A stretch of 64,000 nt of DNA, taken from NCBI RefSeq assembly GCF_000422545.1, contig NZ_AULZ01000017.1, positions 48,723-112,722 of the forward strand. The letters are read 5' to 3'. This stretch comes from Desulfocurvibacter africanus subsp. africanus DSM 2603 (GTDB lineage: Bacteria > Desulfobacterota > Desulfovibrionia > Desulfovibrionales > Desulfovibrionaceae). Of this stretch, positions 1 through 9,835 are shown piece after piece. How positions within the stretch are numbered: the stretch's first letter is position 1; every line of letters begins with the position of its first letter. The notes beneath the pieces are model-generated. The model was not told where the DNA came from. It worked only from the letters and a program-made list of their open reading frames with translations, and made no database searches. A program made the translations under genes and the position numbers.

Positions 1-183
1 CGCCCCGATCTGCCGGTGCTGCTCTGCTCGGGCAACTGCGACCTGGGCAACCTCGATGCGTCCTCGACGCATTGCTTCGCCGGGTTCATCCCCAAGCCGT
101 TCTGCAAGCGCGAGTTGACTCAAGCCGTGAGCATGGCCCTGGCGCAGCCGGCCACATCGCCTGACGAGAGAGACAAGGAGTAG
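1..183 (+). CDS. C-terminal end of a receiver-domain protein (partial)
   Basis: The reading frame is open from the window edge to a TAG at 181-183. The visible 60 residues contain a hydrophobic strand followed by FIPKPF, the usual beta5 signature of a CheY-like receiver (conserved Lys-Pro), then a final helix and a short polar tail. It is most likely the last receiver of a hybrid histidine kinase, because the next gene, 2 nt downstream, encodes an NtrC-type response regulator. The kinase part lies outside the window, so this pairing is inferred. Confidence 0.75.
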   Translation, partial: RPDLPVLLCSGNCDLGNLDASSTHCFAGFIPKPFCKRELTQAVSMALAQPATSPDERDKE

Positions 184-185
184 CC

Positions 186-1592
186 ATGGCCAACGTGCTG
201 GTCATAGATGATGACGAGGCCATATGCAGCCTGCTGGCCTTCGGATTGGGACGCGCCGGCCATACCGTCGAGTGCGCCCGCACCCTGGAGCGCGGGCTGA
301 CCCTGCTGGAGCACAAGGACTTCTCAGTGGCCTTGCTGGACGTTCTCATGCCGGACGGCAACGGCCTGGACATCCTGCCGCGCATTCGCAAGGCGCCTTC
401 GGCTCCCGAGGTCATAATCATCACTGGCGCGGGAGTTTCAGGCGCGGAGCTAGCCATCAAGAACGGCGCTTGGGATTATGTGCAGAAGCCCTTCTCCCTG
501 AAGGAGGTCACCTTGCCGCTGGTGCGCGCCCTGGAATACCGCCAGGAAAAGGCCCGCGCCAGCCAACCGCAGGTGATTTTCAACCGGGACCGCATCATCG
601 GCTCCAGCCCCAAGTTCGTCGAGTGCCTCAATCTCATGGCCATGGCCGCCACAACCGACTCCACGGTGCTTATTCAGGGTGAGACCGGCACGGGCAAGGA
701 GCTTTTCGCCAGGGCCATACACGACAACAGCGCGCGCAAGAGCCGCGACTTCATCGTCGTGGACTGCGCCGCCCTGCCCTCCACGCTCATAGAAAGCGTG
801 CTTTTTGGTCACCGCAAAGGTTCCTTCACCGGCGCGGACAAGACAACGGACGGATTGATCAAGGCTGCCGACAGCGGGACTCTGTTCCTGGACGAGGTTG
901 GCGAGCTGCCCCTTGAGGCCCAGAAGTCCTTCTTGCGCATCCTGCAGGAGAAAAGCTTTCGGCCCATAGGCAGCCAGACGGAAGTCAGAAGCGATTTCCG
1001 CTTGTTGGCGGCGACCAACCGAGACCTTGAAGCCATGAGCGAGGAAGGCACCTTCCGCAAGGATCTGCTCTTCCGACTGCGCTCCTTGACCATTGAATTG
1101 CCGCCCATGCGCAACCGCTTGGAGGATATCAAGGAGCTGACGCTCTATCATACGAGCCGATTGTGCGAGCGTTTCGGCCTTGGTACCAAAGCCGTCTCGC
1201 CGGAGTTCTTCGAGTATATGACGGCCTACGCATGGCCGGGCAACGTGCGCGAACTAGTCAATACGCTGGAAGGCGCCATCACCGTGGCCCGCTTCGACCA
1301 CACGCTGCTTCCCCCACACCTGCCCCAGCACATCCGCGTCTACTTCGCCAAGATTTCCGATGCCAAGCCGCGCACAGAGGGTTTCCGCGAAGTGGACCGC
1401 CCATCGCCGAATCCAGACTCGTTTCCTACCCTCAAGGAGTACCGCCGCGACGCCATCGCCGAGGTTGAGCGCGCCTATCTGGTGAAACTCATGGAGCACG
1501 CCCAGGGCGATTTCCGCAAGGCTTGCGACGTTTCCGGCGTCTCACGCTCCAGGCTCTACGATCTGCTCAAAAGCCATAAGGTCGATTTTTAG
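186..1592 (+). CDS. Sigma54-dependent response regulator, NtrC family
   Basis: 468 residues in the order receiver, AAA+ ATPase, Fis-type helix-turn-helix. The receiver has the acidic pair near residues 8-10, phospho-acceptor Asp52 (LLDVLMPDG) and Lys101 (QKPF). The ATPase has Walker A GETGTGKE (about 166-172), a sigma54-contact loop reading GSFTGA (212-217, the family usually has GAFTGA) and Walker B LFLDEV (233-238). The C-terminal HTH is around 447-466. By family it activates sigma54 promoters after phosphorylation. Its ATG is 2 nt after the upstream receiver gene, with AAGGAG just before, so the two are probably a cognate two-component pair. The target genes are not visible. Confidence 0.93.
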   Translation: MANVLVIDDDEAICSLLAFGLGRAGHTVECARTLERGLTLLEHKDFSVALLDVLMPDGNGLDILPRIRKAPSAPEVIIITGAGVSGAELAIKNGAWDYVQKPFSLKEVTLPLVRALEYRQEKARASQPQVIFNRDRIIGSSPKFVECLNLMAMAATTDSTVLIQGETGTGKELFARAIHDNSARKSRDFIVVDCAALPSTLIESVLFGHRKGSFTGADKTTDGLIKAADSGTLFLDEVGELPLEAQKSFLRILQEKSFRPIGSQTEVRSDFRLLAATNRDLEAMSEEGTFRKDLLFRLRSLTIELPPMRNRLEDIKELTLYHTSRLCERFGLGTKAVSPEFFEYMTAYAWPGNVRELVNTLEGAITVARFDHTLLPPHLPQHIRVYFAKISDAKPRTEGFREVDRPSPNPDSFPTLKEYRRDAIAEVERAYLVKLMEHAQGDFRKACDVSGVSRSRLYDLLKSHKVDF

Positions 1593-1613
1593 GCACCAGT
1601 GGCTGTATATTAC

Positions 1614-1639
1614 ACGGCGTCTTGCGCTGCGTTTTTTTT
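1614..1639 (+). terminator. Probable intrinsic terminator of the sigma54 regulator gene
   Basis: A short GC stem (ACGGCG with CGCTGCGT, one bulge) is followed at once by eight T residues, 22 nt after the stop codon of the upstream gene. The stem is modest, so the call is moderate. Confidence 0.55.
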
Positions 1640-2211
1640 CCTAACGCCCTTCTCGTGCCAAGGCCGCTGCGCAAAGGACTGGGATATGGTTTTGCCCTCC
1701 CAGATCCCATCCATCAAAGCCGCCCTCGCTGAAGCGGAGTCCTGGACCCGCGAAGTTCCTTCGCGCATTGCCCCGGGTTCCACCTTCAACAAGCCCCCGA
1801 CGGTCGCCAAGGCAACCCTTACCTCACGCCGAAAGCGCCGCATCTGCAGGCTTATAACATGGAATACTATAGGCAGCGCAACACAAGTGATCGCATCTTC
1901 GAAACGATAGAACGCCACAGGATCGCTACTCGCCATGACACCACCTGTCCTTCACACCAGATCATGCTTGTTCTGACCTGCATTTTCTTGTGGAGCAGTG
2001 CGTATAGACAGTTTTTCGCAAAATGTGATGAATGAGATTGACGTTAAGTCGTATCCATGAACGCTTAATATGACACTGCAAGGCTGTTCGATGAAATGCT
2101 GGTCTGCAATACTACCAAAGGTCCATGTCAGAAGAATAAAAAGCAATCCTTTGGACAATTGTTAAGAGGGCCTGACGAACCTAAAAACATATTAGCGATC
2201 ACGAGGGAGCC
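1640..2211. other. Gene-poor region without a convincing gene
   Basis: This stretch is less GC-rich than its surroundings. Open frames in it have no ribosome-binding site, no recognisable domain and non-typical composition. No RNA gene or repeat was recognised. It probably carries the upstream control region of the curlin gene or is decayed sequence. Confidence 0.5.
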
Positions 2212-2358
2212 ATGGCGATTGACGAAGGTGATCGCAAGGCTCGGCAAGACAACGACAACGAGCATGCCTACCGCCAGACCGCATCGTCCGATCTGACTGG
2301 TACAAGGTCTACCGAAGAGGGAGGTCCGAGGTCGCCGTCACCGGATCAATATATATAA
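2212..2358 (+). CDS. Possible small hydrophilic protein, 48 aa
   Basis: An ATG lies 4-5 nt after GAGGGAG, a good ribosome-binding site. The frame runs 48 codons to TAA. The product is very polar (many Asp, Glu, Arg, Gln) with no signal peptide or membrane segment. No family is recognised. It lies about 215 bp upstream of the curlin gene on the same strand and could be cotranscribed. It may equally be a chance frame. Confidence 0.3.
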   Translation: MAIDEGDRKARQDNDNEHAYRQTASSDLTGTRSTEEGGPRSPSPDQYI

Positions 2359-2574
2359 TAGGCGGAAAGCCTTGGATAGACACGGCCCGTGTCTGAAGGA
2401 AGGATCACCTTTCACGCGCGCTCGGGCAAGGACCGTATCTATATACTCGGTGGTAAGGTTGCACTGGATACATTTAATGCCGGCATTAGCCCGGGATAAT
2501 GCCGAACGAGTGGAGTCCGGCACGCAGGTCGAGCAACGCAAAATGGAACTGGAAACGAACGAGGTGCAATGACA

Positions 2575-2883
2575 ATGATGAAGCTGAAGTGCATCACCCT
2601 GGCCATAGCCATGACAATCTCCCTGGCCGCCGCTGCTTTTGCCTATGATCATGGCCACGGCAACCTTGAGGGCAACTATGTTGATATCGTGCAACACGGT
2701 GCGTTCAACATGTCCAGCGTTGAGCAGGACATCGCAGGCGACCACGTGTTCAACAAAGCTGAGATCTCCCAGTGCGGCCTGCTGAACTCCGTCCATGTCG
2801 ATCAGAAGGCCACCAAGTCCAGCAAAGTTTTCAGCATCAAGCAGGTCGGCTACGCGAACAAGTTTTGCGCCTATCAGCATTAG
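2575..2883 (+). CDS. Small curlin-repeat protein (curli fibre subunit)
   Basis: 102 residues starting with a Sec signal peptide (hydrophobic core then AFA, cleavage near residue 23). The mature part has three copies of the curlin motif Q-x-G-x2-N-x5-Q: QHGAFNMSSVEQ at 40-51, QCGLLNSVHVDQ at 66-77 and QVGYANKFCAYQ at 90-101. Such repeats form the stacked strand-turn-strand units of the CsgA/CsgB amyloid. Normal CsgA has five repeats of about 22 residues, so this is a short, minor or nucleator-like subunit. Repeats 2 and 3 each carry a Cys. The start at 2575 gives the best spacing to GAGGTG; an ATG at 2569 is also in frame. The secretion genes csgEFGH are 8 kb away at 10592-13067. No other curlin was found in the window. 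Confidence 0.82.
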   Translation: MMKLKCITLAIAMTISLAAAAFAYDHGHGNLEGNYVDIVQHGAFNMSSVEQDIAGDHVFNKAEISQCGLLNSVHVDQKATKSSKVFSIKQVGYANKFCAYQH

Positions 2884-2912
2884 TATTATACCTGGGCAAG
2901 TCCAAAGCCATG

Positions 2913-2933
2913 AAGGGTGGTACTGCCCTTTTA
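2913..2933 (+). terminator. Weak terminator-like hairpin after the curlin gene
   Basis: AAGGG and CCCTT enclose an 8-nt loop and run into TT, 30 nt after the curlin stop. A second, stronger stem (TACGGCAT with ATGCCGTA, 2944-2971) follows but has no T-run. One or both may end the transcript. Confidence 0.35.
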
Positions 2934-3044
2934 GCGGGCCCTACGGCATCGAGCTGATCAAATGCCGTAAACATGGCGCCTGCCTTGCCGTAGGTATTTG
3001 AGCAAACCCTGCAATCATAATACTTACATCACGTGATGTTGCAT

Positions 3045-3085
3045 GGGTTAAGAGGCCGGAGGTTCAAATCCTCTCCTCCCGGCCT
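3045..3085 (+). other. 3'-terminal fragment of a tRNA gene
   Basis: The sequence shows a T-arm (GGAGG, loop TTCAAAT, CCTCT) directly followed by CCTCCCG and GCC, which would be the 3' half of an acceptor stem. The matching 5' acceptor half CGGGAGG, the D-arm and an anticodon arm are absent upstream, so this is not a working tRNA. Such 3' ends remain as attachment-site copies when an element integrates into a tRNA gene. The minus-strand translation gives the GGEDLNLRPL string that is often mis-annotated over tRNA genes. Confidence 0.5.
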
Positions 3086-3151
3086 GGAATCAAAAATAGA
3101 TTGGTTGGTGCAAGCCAGCCGCTCTATTTCTATTGACAATGCCCTGCCACA

Positions 3152-3184
3152 TAAAAAAACGGCCGCCCCTTGCGGAGCGGCCGT
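3152..3184 (-). terminator. Intrinsic terminator of the dsrMKJOP operon
   Basis: Read on the minus strand, ACGGCCGC and GCGGCCGT form a perfect 8-bp stem followed by seven T residues. It lies 27 nt after the dsrP stop codon. Confidence 0.92.
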
Positions 3185-3210
3185 GTGAATGCGGGAAAGG
3201 CCGAAGGAAG

Positions 3211-4368
3211 CTAAGCGACTTCCCTCTTCACGGACACGGCGACCTTGTACAGGATGGTCAGCACGAAGATGCCCATGGCGTAGACTGTCAGGGAGATCAT
3301 GATCTCCGGCAGAGTGGGCGCGTACGGGGTGACACCCTCGAACGCATTGGGCGTGAAGCCGCCGATAAGCAGGCCGAGACCCTTGTCGATCCAGCTGGCC
3401 GCGATGAGGATGGCCAGGGACCAGGGCAGCAGCTTCATGTTGTCCCGGAACTTGGGCGGGATGAGCAGCGCCAGGCTGGCGATGGCCAGTATGGCGGCTA
3501 CCCACATCAAGTAGGACACGTACGACATGTGGCCGTCGTGACCGGCGAACAGGAACTCGAAGGAGTGCATGTGGCCGGGGATGTTTGAGTACGCGGCGGT
3601 GAACAGTTCGAGCAGGAAGAAGAACACGTTCACGGCCATGGCGTAGGTCACGATCTTGGCCAGGGCCTTGATGGCCTTGTCGCCGACATCGTAATCGGAC
3701 ACCTTGCGCACGAGCATGGCCACCAGCAACAGGATGGCAGGACCGGAGCAGAAGGCCGAAGCCAGGAAGCGGGCGGCCAGGATGGCGGTCAGCCAGTAGT
3801 GCCGGCCCGGAAGGCCCTGGTAAAGGAAAGCCGTCACCGTATGGATGGAGAAGGCCCAGATGATGGAAGTGTACACGAGGGGCTTGACCCACTTGGGCGG
3901 CTCCACGTGGTTGCGCTCGTGCTGCAGGCTGACCCAGCCGATGACGATGTTCAGCAGCAGGTAGCCGTTGAGCACGACCATGTCCCAGAACAGGATGGAG
4001 TTGGGCGTCGGATAGCGCAGCACGTTGAGCATGCGCGTGGGTTGGCCCAGGTCGACCACGATGAAGCCGAGGCACATGATGACTGCGGCGACGGCCTGGA
4101 ACTCGGCCAGGATGATCAGCTTCTTGAAGTCCTTGTAGTGATGGAAGTAGTAAGGCAGCACAACCATCACGCCGGCCGCGGCCACGCCGACCAGGTAGGT
4201 GAACTGGGCGATGTAGAAGCCCCAGGACACGTCCCTGCTCAAGCCGGTGACGGTCAGGCCCACGGTGAACTGCCACATGTACATGGCGCCGCCGATACCC
4301 ATGACGGCCAGCAGGATACCCAGCCAGCCCCAGTAGCGCGGCGAACCTTTCAGTGCGGTCTCAAGCAT
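3211..4368 (-). CDS. dsrP: DsrP, NrfD-like membrane subunit of the Dsr electron-transfer complex
   Basis: 385 residues with about ten hydrophobic membrane-spanning segments and the NrfD/PsrC-family look (WDMVVLNGY, PGRHYW region). In DsrMKJOP it is the integral membrane quinone-interacting subunit paired with the ferredoxin-like DsrO. It is the last gene of the operon, 11 nt after dsrO and followed by a strong terminator. The length is normal for the family. No defects are seen. Confidence 0.96.
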   Translation of the reverse strand: MLETALKGSPRYWGWLGILLAVMGIGGAMYMWQFTVGLTVTGLSRDVSWGFYIAQFTYLVGVAAAGVMVVLPYYFHHYKDFKKLIILAEFQAVAAVIMCLGFIVVDLGQPTRMLNVLRYPTPNSILFWDMVVLNGYLLLNIVIGWVSLQHERNHVEPPKWVKPLVYTSIIWAFSIHTVTAFLYQGLPGRHYWLTAILAARFLASAFCSGPAILLLVAMLVRKVSDYDVGDKAIKALAKIVTYAMAVNVFFFLLELFTAAYSNIPGHMHSFEFLFAGHDGHMSYVSYLMWVAAILAIASLALLIPPKFRDNMKLLPWSLAILIAASWIDKGLGLLIGGFTPNAFEGVTPYAPTLPEIMISLTVYAMGIFVLTILYKVAVSVKREVA

Positions 4369-4379
4369 GGCGTATCCCC

Positions 4380-5183
4380 TTACACGATGTAGTAGACGTT
4401 GGGCTGCGTGCCGAGTTCAGGCTTGCGGCGGATGACGAAGTTGTTGCGCACCGCCCTGCTGACTTCGGAGGACGGATCGTCCAGGTCGCCGAAGAGCAAC
4501 GCGCCCTTTGAGGCCTCAACGCAAGCCGGGCGCAGACCCTTGGCCAAACGCTCCGCGCAGAAGTTGCACTTCTCCACCACGCCTTGCACGCGCGTGGGGA
4601 ACTCCATGTTGATCTCCTCCTCGGGGAGGTAGGCACGCGGGTCGGAGAAGTTGAAGCTGCGCGCGCCGTAGGGACAGCCGGCCATGCAGTAGCGGCAGCC
4701 GATGCAGCGGTGGAAGTCCATGAGCACGATGCCGTCCGCGCGCTGGAAGGTCGCCTTGGTCGGGCAGACCCGCACGCACGGGGGGTACTCACAGTGGTTG
4801 CACAGCAGCAGGTAGGGCTTGTTCAGGGTCGTGGGCACGCGGCCCTTGGGCCAACGGGACATGAACTCCGGGAACGTGTGCTCGAACTCGTCGGTCCAGA
4901 TCCACTTGATCTCTTCTTCCCGCTTCTCGTCAGGCAAGTGGGGCACGTTGTGCACCTTATGGCAAGCCTCGATGAGCGGCTCGAAATCAGCTTCCTTGAC
5001 CAGCTTGCGGGTGTCCACGACCATGGCCCAGCGGCCGGCGATCTTCTGGGTCGGCAGCTTGCCGACCTCGGGGCCGTGGGCGGCTCCGCCGGAGGAAGCC
5101 ACGGCCCGCACCACCGGGGTGGCGGCCACGGCCGCAGCGGCAACGCCGGCGTATTTCAGAAAGCTTCTTCTGCTGTTATTCAT
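4380..5183 (-). CDS. dsrO: DsrO, periplasmic iron-sulfur subunit
   Basis: The start at 5183 is chosen because it gives a twin-arginine signal (NNSRRSFLKYAG, then an Ala-rich core) and has AGGAG upstream. Starts further upstream would put a long tail before the Tat motif. The mature protein has ferredoxin-type cysteine clusters (CNHCEYPPCVRVCP, CIGCRYCMAGCPYG, CNFCAERLAKG), as in the electron-transfer subunits of PsrB/NrfC type. It is thought to pass electrons between DsrP and the triheme DsrJ on the periplasmic side. It overlaps the end of dsrJ by 8 nt, indicating translational coupling. Confidence 0.96.
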   Translation of the reverse strand: MNNSRRSFLKYAGVAAAAVAATPVVRAVASSGGAAHGPEVGKLPTQKIAGRWAMVVDTRKLVKEADFEPLIEACHKVHNVPHLPDEKREEEIKWIWTDEFEHTFPEFMSRWPKGRVPTTLNKPYLLLCNHCEYPPCVRVCPTKATFQRADGIVLMDFHRCIGCRYCMAGCPYGARSFNFSDPRAYLPEEEINMEFPTRVQGVVEKCNFCAERLAKGLRPACVEASKGALLFGDLDDPSSEVSRAVRNNFVIRRKPELGTQPNVYYIV

Positions 5184-5609
5184 GGGTGTTCTCCTGCGCG
5201 GGCTGGGCGGTCTCGGCGCTTGCCGCGGGCTGCTCCTTGGGCGGAACATGGCAATCCCAGCAGTAGGGGTTCACCGAGGCGTTGTTGTGGCATTTGTCGC
5301 AGAACTCGGCCTTGGAGACATGGCAGGACATGCAGGTGTTCTGCAGGCTCATCTCGTACTGCTTGCCGTTCAGGGAGCTGGTGTACAGACGGTTGCCGTA
5401 GCGCACGACCTCGTTGCGCCAGTCGTTGAGCACCTGCATGTGGTTGGCGCGCATCCACTTGGCGTCCTCGACACACACTTCGCCCTTGGACTTTTCGACC
5501 TTCTGGAGCTTGGGCTCCTCATAGGCTTGGCCGAGATTATTGTAGAACGGGTAGGCGAACAGAGCGACGAACACGCCCAGTCCGATGAGTACTTTGCTCG
5601 CGTCGTACA

Positions 5610-5610
<1 letters not shown>
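5176..5610 (-). CDS. dsrJ: DsrJ, triheme cytochrome c
   Basis: 144 residues with one N-terminal hydrophobic anchor (residues about 7-25) and three CxxCH haem-binding sites clustered in the C-terminal half: CMSCH, CDKCH and CWDCH. This matches DsrJ, the membrane-anchored periplasmic triheme cytochrome of the complex. The start codon overlaps the dsrK stop (TAATG), so translation is coupled. The C-terminal tail after the last haem is rich in Ala, Gln and Glu and low in complexity. Confidence 0.96.
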
Positions 5611-7238
<1,628 letters not shown>

Positions 7239-7271
7239 TCCCTACTCTCCTTGGCGTGAAATATGTGGCGA

Positions 7272-8297
7272 CTATTCGCCGGCACCCTGCTCCAGGGGCT
7301 TATCCAGGGGCAGACCCGCCTCGGCCATGGGCTCCCGGAAGTCGTCCTCGTAGGCCGCGTAGGAATGCGGCGGGATGCGGGGATTCCAGGGATTCTCGTG
7401 GTGCACGAAGCGGTTGTTATTGGCCATGTTGCGCGTGGGCGAAAGGAAGATGCCGCCCATGTGCATGAGCTTGGAGAAGGGGAAGTAGAAAAGCAGCGCA
7501 CAGACCAGGAACAGGTGCACATAGAATGACATGGCGATGCCTTCGGGCACCACGGGGTGGAAGGTAGCCAAGCCCATGGTAAGCTGCTTGATCGTAGCCA
7601 CGTCCACACGGTCGATGTAGCGCATGTAGATGCCGGACAACGCAATGCCCAGGATGAGGAAGAGCGGGAAAAAGTCGGCGGCCAGGGACAGATAGCGTAT
7701 CTGAGCGCGCGTCAGCCGGCGGATGAACAGGTAGCCCACGCCCAGCACGATCATGGCGTCGGTCATGTAGAAGTTGGGCTGGAACATCTGCACGATGCCG
7801 TCGAGCTGCTCCGTGACGTTGACCAGGAACGGAACCGGGTCGGTGAAGAAGCGCAAGTGCCGCACGACGATGATCAGGAAGGAATAGTGGAACATGATGG
7901 CGAAGAGCCACAGCCACTTCTGGGAGAAGTAGGCCACCTTGGGCTCCTGACCCGGCTCGTAGTACAGCTTGGTCTGCGTGTTGCGGAACAGGGTCCGGAA
8001 CAGGAAAACCTCGCCCATCATGCGCAGCCATGTGCCGCGGGTCGTCGAAGGGTTGTCGATCGGATTGCTCTCAATCCAATCGAAGGACTTCTGCTGCCCG
8101 GCCGTGGTCGGGATGCGGAAGGGGACCGGGATCGTGGCCCACTTGTACACCCGCCAGCAGAAGCCGCCGATGAAGACCGCCGCCGCGGCATAGGGAAGCC
8201 AGACACCGAACAGACCGTTCAGGTGCGCTGCCCCCACTCCGAAGATGGCGATCAACATGAGCGCCAAGACCAGAAAGAGTGTGTAAAACGCGTTCAT
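7272..8297 (-). CDS. dsrM: DsrM, membrane cytochrome b subunit
   Basis: 341 residues with several hydrophobic helices and the NarI-like cytochrome b layout, including conserved membrane His residues (for example MFHYSF and KLMHMGG). DsrM oxidises menaquinol and hands electrons to DsrK. It is the first of the five dsr genes, 11 nt after the RsbRD-like gene, with GAGG in a proper position before its ATG. The gene order M-K-J-O-P is the canonical one. Confidence 0.96.
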   Translation of the reverse strand: MNAFYTLFLVLALMLIAIFGVGAAHLNGLFGVWLPYAAAAVFIGGFCWRVYKWATIPVPFRIPTTAGQQKSFDWIESNPIDNPSTTRGTWLRMMGEVFLFRTLFRNTQTKLYYEPGQEPKVAYFSQKWLWLFAIMFHYSFLIIVVRHLRFFTDPVPFLVNVTEQLDGIVQMFQPNFYMTDAMIVLGVGYLFIRRLTRAQIRYLSLAADFFPLFLILGIALSGIYMRYIDRVDVATIKQLTMGLATFHPVVPEGIAMSFYVHLFLVCALLFYFPFSKLMHMGGIFLSPTRNMANNNRFVHHENPWNPRIPPHSYAAYEDDFREPMAEAGLPLDKPLEQGAGE

Positions 8298-8308
8298 TCT
8301 GCCCTACC

Positions 8309-8854
8309 TCACTTGCCCTGTGCATTGACGTTGCGGTCCTCGAGGCCCAGCGCCTGACGAGGGGACTCGCATATGATGCCGGCCTTCCGAAAGGCCATGT
8401 GATGCGCGTGCTTGAATTCATCGATACGCATGCAGAAGACCTGCTCGCGATTCTTCGTATAGAGATCGAAGGCCATGAGCACCAGGTTGTCCACGCGCGT
8501 ATCGAATACGCCCAGCTCCCCGGCATCGGCCTGACCGCCAAACATCTCGCGCAGAACCTTCTTGAACCCGAAAATGAAGGACAGGGACTTGCTCGGCGCC
8601 ACATCCTGCACGGCCCGCACCTTGAGCAGGTCGCTCAACGGCCTGGCCAGAGCCTCGGCGTCCTGCCAGGACACAAGACCTTCCACCATGCCTTCCAGCG
8701 AAGCATGGAAGATGTGGCACACGGGATTGGTGAAGCGGTCCTTGTTCTTCTTCCAGATCTTCTGCGTTTCAGGGGGAAAGGAGGATAGCAGATGGTCGAA
8801 CCACTTTTCGACCACGGCTGCCTTGTTCTCTTGGATAAATACTGAAAGCTGCAT
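8309..8854 (-). CDS. RsbRD N-terminal-domain-like protein upstream of dsrMKJOP
   Basis: 181 residues, largely helical, no signal peptide and no membrane segment. The pattern (a helix containing VEKWFDHLL, then a bundle ending in FDLYTKNREQVF) resembles the RsbRD N-terminal globin-like sensor domain found next to dsr operons in Desulfovibrio. It lacks the STAS domain of full RsbR proteins. It is probably the first gene of the dsr transcript (11 nt before dsrM). A sensory or assembly role for the Dsr complex is inference. The family match is from recall of the pattern. Confidence 0.7.
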   Translation of the reverse strand: MQLSVFIQENKAAVVEKWFDHLLSSFPPETQKIWKKNKDRFTNPVCHIFHASLEGMVEGLVSWQDAEALARPLSDLLKVRAVQDVAPSKSLSFIFGFKKVLREMFGGQADAGELGVFDTRVDNLVLMAFDLYTKNREQVFCMRIDEFKHAHHMAFRKAGIICESPRQALGLEDRNVNAQGK

Positions 8855-9205
8855 GTATGTATTCCTGGCCGGCGTGTGTCAAAATTCACATGAGCGCCCG
8901 CGCCGGCCTGAAGGCGGTTGCGCTCGCCGACAAGGTCAAGGGTACGCCACGGCCCTTCTCGGCAAGTCATCTGCAGCAAATATAGCTGCTTGGAGCGTCA
9001 CTTGCTCAACATGCTCAGGGGTAGTGCTTTGGTGAATTTCCCCGCCCCGTGTTGCACAATGCGTTGACCATTAATTTGAAGGTGCGTAGAGGATAAAGCA
9101 GCGCCTGTCAAGGAAAGCGCGGCTTTGGTCGCCCCGGCGGACGCTACGGAGCCATGGGGTAGACAAGCGATAGCGCGGCCAAGTCAGACAAGATCAGGGG
9201 GAAGC
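8855..9205. other. Divergent intergenic region between the dsr operon and the VOC gene
   Basis: Promoters for both directions must lie here. The stretch has one direct repeat on the minus strand (TGAGCA, 3 nt, TGAGCA near 9003-9017). No clear -35/-10 pair, riboswitch or RNA gene was recognised. Confidence 0.45.
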
Positions 9206-9802
9206 GTGGTCAGCTATACCGGCATCAACCACCTGGCCATGGTTACCGGACATATGGACGCTACAATCCGCTTCTGGCGTGACCTGCTCGGCATGCGTCT
9301 GGTGGCCGGGCTTGGTCATCCAGGGTATCGCCACTACTTCTTCGAGATATCCGCGCAGGACATGCTGGCCTTCTTCGAATGGACCGGGGCCGAGCCCGCT
9401 CCCGACAAGGATCACGGCGCGCCGGTCAAGGGCCGGATCGCCTTCGACCATGTGTCCATCGGCGTGAGCGGACAGGAGGACCTATGGGAGATCAAGGCCC
9501 GGCTGGAGGCGGCCGGCTTCTGGGCTTCCGAGGTCGTGGACCACGGGTTCATCCACTCCGTGTACTCCTTCGACCCTAATAACATCGCCATCGAGTTCAG
9601 CGCAAGCTTGCCAGGCGTGGATCTGCGCGTGCGGCCGGTCATGGCCGACACGCAGCCGTCCGCCATCGCCAGCGAAGGCGCCGGGCCGCAACCCGGCCAT
9701 TGGCCTCAAGCCAAGCCCGTGCCCAAGTCGCAACGCCGGCTCCATCCAGGCTACGGCATGCGGCTCTTCGGTGAGGGCGGCGACGAAAATCAGCCTGTAT
9801 AA
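9206..9802 (+). CDS. VOC-superfamily (glyoxalase-like) metalloenzyme
   Basis: The GTG at 9206 is chosen because AGGGGGA lies just upstream and the protein then begins VVSYTGINHLAMVTG, the standard first strand with a metal-ligand His. Further features are a central FDHVSIGV strand and the terminal NNIAIEFSAS with a conserved Glu, matching one paired betaalphabetabetabeta fold of about 130 residues. The remaining 60 residues are Pro/Gln/Arg-rich and unlike the family, so this is a VOC domain with a disordered tail. The substrate is unknown. It is 33 nt upstream of sfsA and may share its transcript. Confidence 0.82.
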   Translation: MVSYTGINHLAMVTGHMDATIRFWRDLLGMRLVAGLGHPGYRHYFFEISAQDMLAFFEWTGAEPAPDKDHGAPVKGRIAFDHVSIGVSGQEDLWEIKARLEAAGFWASEVVDHGFIHSVYSFDPNNIAIEFSASLPGVDLRVRPVMADTQPSAIASEGAGPQPGHWPQAKPVPKSQRRLHPGYGMRLFGEGGDENQPV

Positions 9803-9835
9803 GGCCCAGGCCTGCCACCCGTCCGACAAGCGTAC

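Noticed and set aside
1599..1910. Frame of 103 codons after the sigma54 regulator
   Set aside because: Overlaps the terminator, has no ribosome-binding site and no recognisable feature.
2500..2574. Sigma54 promoter before the curlin gene
   Set aside because: A CGGCACG box is present but the TTGC box at the required distance is missing.
3029..4276. Long minus-strand frame that ends in GGEDLNLRPL
   Set aside because: It is the wrong frame of dsrP joined to a translated tRNA remnant; dsrP in the other frame has clear membrane helices and a ribosome-binding site.
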